Below are positions 1 to 6,652 of a stretch of 6,652 bases of DNA, one piece after another. The stretch is from Pseudomonadota bacterium (GTDB taxonomy: Bacteria; Pseudomonadota; Gammaproteobacteria; Xanthomonadales; Xanthomonadaceae): NCBI GenBank assembly GCA_019348095.1, contig JAHWKC010000131.1:1-6652 (forward strand), written 5' to 3'. The notes below the pieces were generated by a model. The model was not told the origin of the DNA. It saw only the letters and a list, made by a program, of their open reading frames with translations, and made no database searches. Position numbers and translations under genes: made by a program. Numbering within the stretch: the first letter of the stretch is position 1; every line of letters starts with the position of its first letter.

Positions 1-499
1 CCAGGGCGAATCGCGTCTGATCGTCACGCAAGCCAACCGGGAGGCGTTCGAGCATTTCCGCAACTGGAGCCTGTGGCCGGTGAAGGCGACTCTGCTCACA
101 GGCCCCCGCCGCTCCGGCCGAAGTCTCCTTGCCCGAAGTTTCGTCGAGCGCGTCGGCGGGCAATTGCTCGATCAGGCCGAGCGGGTCCATGTTCGCGGCC
201 AGATGCCCGCGTGACCGGTAGGCGGTGATGAGTTTGCCGACGGCTCGCTCGCGTTCGTCGCCTCCCCGTGAGGCTGCGCCGGAACTGGCGGCGGTCCTGC
301 CCGCCGCAGCGACGCTCTGCATGACGGCCGAATGCGGCACGTCGCCGGCCTCGCGGCCCTTCAGGCCGTCAAAGTAGGTCTTCCATTTCCCGTCGACGCT
401 GTCGGGCGAGACCAGGTACTGCTCGTACAGGTCTTCGATGTAGGCGGCATTGGCGCCGAGTTGCGAGGACTGGGAGAAATGCTTCAGGAGACTGTCCAC
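1..499 (-). CDS. sucA: 2-oxoglutarate dehydrogenase E1 component, N-terminal part only (partial, chimeric)
   Basis: SucA is the thiamine-diphosphate-dependent E1 subunit that decarboxylates 2-oxoglutarate in the TCA cycle and passes the succinyl group to the SucB lipoyl domain. From a GTG at 499-497 the protein begins MDSLLKHFSQSSQLG and continues with 'NAAYIEDLYEQYLVSPDSVD' (residues 17-36), 'KWKTYFDGLKGREAGDVPHS', then 'ERAVGKLITAYRSRGHLAAN' and 'MDPLGL' (104-109), all typical of the SucA N-terminus. After L109 (173-175) the SucA match stops. The frame stays open to position 1, but those ~57 codons are antisense of the Hda-like fragment, and the expected 'HGLS' region is absent. The GTG is chosen because family members start at MDSLLK or MDNLLK. 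An in-frame ATG at 559-557 would add 20 residues. No clear Shine-Dalgarno sequence precedes either start. None of the catalytic core is present in the window. Confidence 0.88.
   Translation of the reverse strand, partial: MDSLLKHFSQSSQLGANAAYIEDLYEQYLVSPDSVDGKWKTYFDGLKGREAGDVPHSAVMQSVAAAGRTAASSGAASRGGDERERAVGKLITAYRSRGHLAANMDPLGLIEQLPADALDETSGKETSAGAAGACEQSRLHRPQAPVAEMLERLPVGLRDDQTRFAL
2..214 (+). pseudogene. Internal fragment of an Hda/DnaA-like P-loop regulator (foreign segment, chimeric)
   Basis: The + frame from position 2 is open to a TGA at 212-214 (70 residues). Residues 6-61 read as the N-terminal part of the DnaA-related Hda-type protein of Sphingomonadales: an 'LIVTQANREAFEH' strand-helix, 'WSLWPV', then the nucleotide loop 'LLTGPRRSGRSLLAR' (residues 31-45), and 'GGQLLDQAER' (52-61). 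As in other sphingomonad proteins of this type, the Walker A lysine is replaced by arginine. Hda-family proteins act with the sliding clamp to inactivate DnaA-ATP after replication starts. Homology ends at about position 184. The last residues before the stop are antisense sucA, so this is not a native C-terminus. The 5' end is cut by the window edge. The family call is recognition by eye. That the segment is foreign is an inference from the abrupt junction with sucA. Confidence 0.7.
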
Positions 500-763
500 G
501 ATGGCATCGGGAAACTCGGAGGGGGAGGTCGGAGCGCCATCCCGACGCGCGCAGCGCATGAATGGGCCCAAGAACCGCCGATTATAGCGGCAGGGCGACC
601 ATCGGCGGCCAGTGCCGGAGCGAGAAGTTGCCGCTTTCTGGCGGATATTCCGCCGATTGCATTGTCCCCGGGACACGATGACGTGCTGGCGAAGATGCGC
701 CGCGTCGCCCGAGATCGCGCCGACCCAGCTCCCGCAGCGGTCACCTGCGGCGGCATCCGCGGG
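500..763. other. Intergenic stretch between the GNAT gene and sucA
   Basis: This is the leader of sucA and the 3' flank of the GNAT gene, both read leftward. It holds the TATAAT at 581-586 and two small perfect inverted repeats: 640-645 with 649-654 (six-pair stem, three-base loop) and 663-667 with 671-675 (five pairs, three-base loop). Neither is followed by a T tract on the - strand, so I do not call a rho-independent terminator. Open frames crossing it look like random GC-rich frames, and I recognise no gene. Confidence 0.5.
581..586 (-). promoter_or_regulatory. Possible -10 box for sucA
   Basis: On the - strand this reads TATAAT, a perfect sigma-70 -10 hexamer in an otherwise GC-rich leader. 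It lies about 80 bases upstream of the GTG start of sucA and about 22 upstream of the alternative ATG at 559. No good TTGACA-like -35 is visible 16-18 bases upstream. If it is used, transcription would start near 574, giving either a ~75-base leader (GTG) or a very short one (ATG). Confidence 0.35.
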
Positions 764-1669
764 TCAGATTCCCAGTGCGCGGTATTCGGTGCACCAGCGG
801 GCGCGCTGCCAGACCGGATCGAAGGTGGAGCGCAGTTGCCGCGCGCGCGCCGGGCCGTCCAGCCGGGTTTCCCCGTCGAACCGGTGTCCGAGCGGTCGGA
901 AGTAGTAGCCGCCCAGATCGTTGGCCACGTAGGCCGACGGATAGCCGCGGTCGGTTGGCTCCTCGATGGCGCGGAAGCCGAAGGCGCTGGGCAGGCGCTG
1001 TGCGAGGCCGATCAATGGCGCCAGCGCTCGCTGCGGGCTTGCCGGGTCCTGCAGCAGGATCCGCACCTCGCCGTCGCCGGTACCGAGCCGGCGCAGCGTC
1101 GCGATGACCTCCGGGTCGTCGAGCAGGCCCGGGTCGAGCTCCCGGCTGTAGATGAACAGCGTGCGACGGGCCCCGGCGATCACCCCCAGCACGGCGGCGA
1201 TTGCCGCCTCGCGGGTTTCCACGGGGTTCACCGCATCCAGCACGATTCCCATCGACTGGTGATCGATGCCGGCCTCCTGGAAACGCTCGCCGTGCGGCAG
1301 GAAACCGTGCCGCGCATAAAAGCCGATCGCCGAGGCCTGCGCATGAAGCGACAACTCGCGCCAGCCCAGTTCGCGTGCCTGGTCGAGCAGCCCCAGCAGC
1401 AGCGCATCGCCGACACCGCGCCCGCGCCAGTCCGGCAGCACCGCCATCCGGCCGATGGTGCGCCGTGGGGTCAGGCGGCCGGTGCCGATCGGACGGCCGC
1501 TGTCGTCGCGTGCCAACACGTGCCGGCACTGCGGGTCGAACTCGTCCCATTCCAGCTCGATCGGGACCTTCTGCTCCTGCACGAACACGGTTTCGCGCAC
1601 GACGCGCAGATCGGGCAGGGCGGCCTGGTACTCGACCGCTTCGACGCTGAAACCCGGCGTGGCGCTCAT
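764..1669 (-). CDS. GNAT-family N-acetyltransferase with a C-terminal PLD-like (DUF7931-type) domain
   Basis: 301 residues from the ATG at 1669-1667. Residues ~8-145 are a GNAT acetyl-CoA-dependent acetyltransferase. 'RETVFVQEQKVP' (25-36) and 'EWDEFDPQCRHVLA' (40-53) resemble the ElaA/YjcF type. 'RMAVLPDWRGRGVGDALL' (74-91) is motif A with the RGRGVG pyrophosphate loop. 'IGFYARHGFLPHGERFQEAGIDH' (115-137) is motif B. Residues ~150-301 are a second domain with 'RRTLFIYSRELDP' (168-180), 'RILLQDP' (203-209), 'GGYYFRPL' (253-260) and 'DPVWQRA' (284-290). This resembles a degenerate phospholipase-D-like fold (DUF7931-like), but I see no HKD catalytic motif, so it is unlikely to be an active PLD. 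The substrate is unknown. The start overlaps the roxA stop as ATGA, and the frame extends upstream only inside roxA, which supports this start and translational coupling. It is the last gene of the leftward run before sucA. Confidence 0.85.
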   Translation of the reverse strand: MSATPGFSVEAVEYQAALPDLRVVRETVFVQEQKVPIELEWDEFDPQCRHVLARDDSGRPIGTGRLTPRRTIGRMAVLPDWRGRGVGDALLLGLLDQARELGWRELSLHAQASAIGFYARHGFLPHGERFQEAGIDHQSMGIVLDAVNPVETREAAIAAVLGVIAGARRTLFIYSRELDPGLLDDPEVIATLRRLGTGDGEVRILLQDPASPQRALAPLIGLAQRLPSAFGFRAIEEPTDRGYPSAYVANDLGGYYFRPLGHRFDGETRLDGPARARQLRSTFDPVWQRARWCTEYRALGI

Positions 1670-3033
1670 GGCCCCTCTCCGTCCTCTGGGTGTATCTGGT
1701 CGGCTGCCAGCCGGTAGTGGCCACCGCCCAGCAGCTCGATCACGCAGTCGCGCCCGGCCTGCGACAGGCGGGCGTAGCTCGCGCCATCGATGGTGTCGCC
1801 ATTGGCTATCCGCTGCGCATCGCGCACCGGCAACGGGTACTCCTGGCCGCTGACATACAGCCGCGCGCCGCCGCCTGCCCTGGTCTGTGTCCTGCGCCAG
1901 GCCATGCGCGAGAACGGGTGACGCCACAGCGAGCCGCCGTGCAGCAGGTCCCATTCGGTTTCGATGCGCGAGCGCGGCTCGGCGCCGGGAGGCGTATCGG
2001 CCGGCTGCACCTGGCCTGCGCTGCGGTAAACCGTGATGAAGCGGCCGAACCAGTCGCCGAGCCGCTCGGAATCGTTCATGCGCAATGCGTTCAGCGCCTC
2101 GACCACACGGGTCATCGCGTCGGCGTCGATTTCGCTGGCGTCGCGAGGCGGGGCCAGGTCGGGATCGCGGTAGCGCAGCGCCTCGTCGGCGCCGCTGGCG
2201 AGGGTGTCGACGAAGTCGCCGAGCAACTCAGCGGCCGATGGCGCGCGCATGCCAATCGAGAACGTCAGGCAGGCATCCTCGGCGACGCCGTGGTGCGGCA
2301 CGCCGGGCGGCAGGTACAGCATGTCGCCGGGGCCGAGCACCCAGTCGTGGCTCGGGTTGAATTCGCGCAGCAGCTTCAGTTCGGCATCATCGCGGAACTC
2401 CAGCGACGGGTTGGGCGAGGCGTCGATCTGCCAGCGACGGTGCCCCTGCGCCTGCAGCAGGAACACGTCGTACTGATCGACGTGCGCACCGACCGAGCCG
2501 CCGGGCGCGGCGAACGACACCATGATGTCGTCGATGCGCCAGCGCGGCAGGAAGCCGAAGGCATCGAGCACGCCGGCGACGTCGGCGTCCCACTTGTCCA
2601 CGTCCTGCACCAGCAAGGTCCAGTCGCGCTCCGGCATTTCGGGAAACATCACTTCCTCGAACGGGCCGTGGCGCAGCAGCCAGCGGTCGTGGCCGTGCAG
2701 AGAAGCGCTGCGCTCCCGCGTGACGATCCGCGACAGCGCGAACTCCTCGCAGGCCAGACCGGCGAGGTCTTCGGGCGAGATGGCCGGCTCGAAGCCGGAC
2801 GCGGCGAAATCCGGGAATGCGTTGCGGATCAGCAGCGGCTTCTTCTGCCAGTAGTCGCGCAGGAAATCGGCCGGCGCCATGCCGAGCGGGGGCAGGGCGG
2901 CGGCGTCGACTTCGATCGGCGACCTGGCAGCTCCGCCGCGTCCGGTCTTGGTAGTGCCGAGCTCGACCGGTTTGCGGGCTCGCGGCTGCCGGGCAAGCCC
3001 GGCATTACGGGGAAGGGAGGACTTCCGGCTCAT
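1666..3033 (-). CDS. roxA: Ribosomal protein L16 arginine 3-hydroxylase (RoxA/YcfD family JmjC cupin)
   Basis: A 2-oxoglutarate/Fe(II) oxygenase of the YcfD (ribosomal oxygenase) family, which in E. coli hydroxylates an arginine of ribosomal protein L16. From the ATG at 3033-3031 it has 455 residues. The first ~50 are a basic, Ser/Arg/Lys-rich extension. 'ADFLRDYWQKKPLLIRNAFP' (55-74) opens the cupin. 'RWRIDDIMVSFAAPGGSVG' leads to the iron ligands H184 and D186 in 'GAHVDQYDVFLLQ', with the distal ligand H247 in 'PPGVPHHGVA'. R199 in 'GHRRWQI' sits where E. coli YcfD has its 2-oxoglutarate-binding arginine. The C-terminal ~100 residues ('TEWDLLHGGSLWRHPFSRMAW' onward) match the winged-helix end of the family. 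The E. coli protein has ~373 residues, so the extra length is mostly the N-terminus. The frame opens further to 3108, but those codons run through a REP-like repeat. M52 (ATG 2880-2878) is an alternative start that would remove the extension. No strong ribosome site marks either. The gene overlaps the GNAT gene by 4 bp. Confidence 0.88.
   Translation of the reverse strand: MSRKSSLPRNAGLARQPRARKPVELGTTKTGRGGAARSPIEVDAAALPPLGMAPADFLRDYWQKKPLLIRNAFPDFAASGFEPAISPEDLAGLACEEFALSRIVTRERSASLHGHDRWLLRHGPFEEVMFPEMPERDWTLLVQDVDKWDADVAGVLDAFGFLPRWRIDDIMVSFAAPGGSVGAHVDQYDVFLLQAQGHRRWQIDASPNPSLEFRDDAELKLLREFNPSHDWVLGPGDMLYLPPGVPHHGVAEDACLTFSIGMRAPSAAELLGDFVDTLASGADEALRYRDPDLAPPRDASEIDADAMTRVVEALNALRMNDSERLGDWFGRFITVYRSAGQVQPADTPPGAEPRSRIETEWDLLHGGSLWRHPFSRMAWRRTQTRAGGGARLYVSGQEYPLPVRDAQRIANGDTIDGASYARLSQAGRDCVIELLGGGHYRLAADQIHPEDGEGP
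1677..1680 (-). promoter_or_regulatory. Ribosome binding site of the GNAT gene
   Basis: GGAG on the - strand, seven bases before the ATG at 1669 and inside the roxA 3' end. It fixes the start of the acetyltransferase at the ATGA overlap rather than at the far upstream ATG of the same open frame (1954). Confidence 0.6.
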
Positions 3034-3156
3034 GTCGTGATCTCGTGGTTCCTGGAATCGCGCCTTGCTAGGAGCGCCCCATGGGCGCCAGGCTCCTGAT
3101 GACGGCAAAATTTTCGCGAAGCGGTCGTGCCCACGTGCGCTCCTGCGGCAACTGCA
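3034..3156. other. Intergenic gap between the VOC gene and roxA
   Basis: 123 bp, mostly occupied by a pair of decayed REP-like repeats facing each other. Between them are AAAATTTT (3107-3114 region) and TTCGCGAA, both short palindromes. No convincing promoter for roxA is visible, so roxA may depend on read-through from purB or on a promoter I cannot identify. Confidence 0.5.
3067..3145. repeat. Decayed inverted pair of REP-like elements
   Basis: The + strand copy (3067-3090) has the head CTAGGAGC and a six-pair hairpin, GCGCCC (3074-3079) with GGGCGC (3083-3088), loop CAT. The - strand copy (3145-3122) has the head CAGGAGC followed by an imperfect GCGCACGTGGGCACG hairpin and GACCG. Both resemble xanthomonad REP sequences of the GTAGGAGCGC type, although the GTAG head is degraded in each. 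They are inverted with a ~31 bp spacer, the same geometry as the clearer pair upstream of purB. The pair lies just downstream of the VOC stop, where REPs often sit and may act on mRNA 3' ends. Confidence 0.5.
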
Positions 3157-3537
3157 TCAGCTATCGACACGCCAGGGCGGGTTCTTCCGGTTCTCGCCGG
3201 CACGGAACAGGCACAGCACGTTGCCGGCAGGGTCCTTCAGCCGCGCCTCGCGCCAGAGCCAGCGCTCATCGGTGGGCGGCCGGTCGAACACCAGGCCGCG
3301 CGCCTGCAGCGAAGCCACCCGCGCGTCGAGGTCATCGCATTCGAAATACACCACGACTCCCGAGTCCGGGGACAGCGCATCAACCCGATGCACCGAAAAC
3401 GTCGCGTCGCCGCGCGGGCATTCGAAGCGCGCGTAACGCGGCGCCGAATCGACAATCAGGGTGAAGCCCATGTCGCGGTAGAACGCGACCGAGGCGTCCA
3501 CGTCAATTGCCGGCAAGGTGATCTGATTGAGGTTCAT
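3157..3537 (-). CDS. VOC-superfamily (glyoxalase/bleomycin-resistance fold) small protein
   Basis: 126 residues, one VOC module of two beta-alpha-beta-beta-beta units. The first unit starts 'MNLNQITLPAIDVDASVAFY' (1-20), then 'RDMGFTLIV' and 'FECPRGDATFSVHR'. The second is 'GVVVYFECDDLDARVASLQARG' (60-81), ending 'EARLKDPAGNVLCLFRAG' (97-114). The KDPAGN turn before the last strand is the family hallmark. The usual metal ligands are partly absent: Q5 is in the first-strand His position, and C109 is where a Glu normally follows DPxGN. H50 and E66 remain possible ligands. I cannot name a substrate, and the protein may not be a metal-dependent enzyme. The ATG (3537) lies 9 bp after the purB stop on the same strand, so it is probably cotranscribed with purB. 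The only Shine-Dalgarno candidate (GGAG) is about 17 bases upstream, inside the end of purB, which is weak. Confidence 0.83.
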   Translation of the reverse strand: MNLNQITLPAIDVDASVAFYRDMGFTLIVDSAPRYARFECPRGDATFSVHRVDALSPDSGVVVYFECDDLDARVASLQARGLVFDRPPTDERWLWREARLKDPAGNVLCLFRAGENRKNPPWRVDS

Positions 3538-3546
3538 CGCGAGCGC

Positions 3547-6652
<3,106 letters not shown>

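Noticed and set aside
1..172. A divergent SucA region after residue 109
   Set aside because: The translated - strand residues resemble no SucA, while the + strand of the same bases gives a coherent P-loop protein. The - frame is only open by chance.
640..675. Rho-independent terminator after the GNAT gene
   Set aside because: Two small hairpins exist, but neither is followed by a T run on the - strand.
332..1717. Long + strand open frame of 461 codons
   Set aside because: It is antisense to sucA and the GNAT gene, with no recognisable protein sequence. GC-rich codon use keeps the complementary frame open.
1690..3099. Long + strand open frame antisense to roxA (469 codons)
   Set aside because: The opposite strand encodes an unmistakable RoxA with its iron ligands. 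This frame is compositionally driven.

Overview
The window looks like about 6.2 kb of Xanthomonadaceae DNA (a Lysobacter/Luteimonas-like gammaproteobacterium), with a short foreign piece joined on at each end. The assignment rests on high GC, the N-terminal residues of SucA, a RoxA-type ribosomal oxygenase coupled to an acetyltransferase, and paired GTAGGAGC-type REP repeats. It was made by eye, without a search.

Layout: positions 1 to about 184 read on the + strand as an internal piece of an alphaproteobacterial (Sphingomonadales-type) Hda/DnaA-like P-loop protein. This runs head-on into the first ~109 codons of sucA on the - strand (499 down to about 173). A ~260 bp leader follows. Next comes a leftward run read in the order purB (4923-3547), a small VOC/glyoxalase-fold gene (3537-3157), roxA (3033-1666) and a GNAT acetyltransferase with an extra C-terminal domain (1669-764). 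roxA and the GNAT gene overlap by four bases. fumC is divergent from purB and starts at 5103 on the + strand. At about 6411-6416 its frame passes, without a stop, into a segment that reads as the helicase part of an actinobacterial MobF/TraA-like conjugative relaxase, and continues to the edge.

Functionally the native part is housekeeping. PurB releases fumarate during purine synthesis, FumC hydrates fumarate to malate, and SucA is the E1 subunit of 2-oxoglutarate dehydrogenase. RoxA hydroxylates ribosomal protein L16. One clear inverted REP pair lies in the purB/fumC divergent intergenic region, and a more decayed pair lies between the VOC gene and roxA.

I found no new biological system. 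The most notable observation is that both ends are chimeric and carry sequence that appears to come from two other bacterial groups, each joined at a few bases of shared sequence. This is best explained by amplification or assembly chimerism rather than by real gene fusions.
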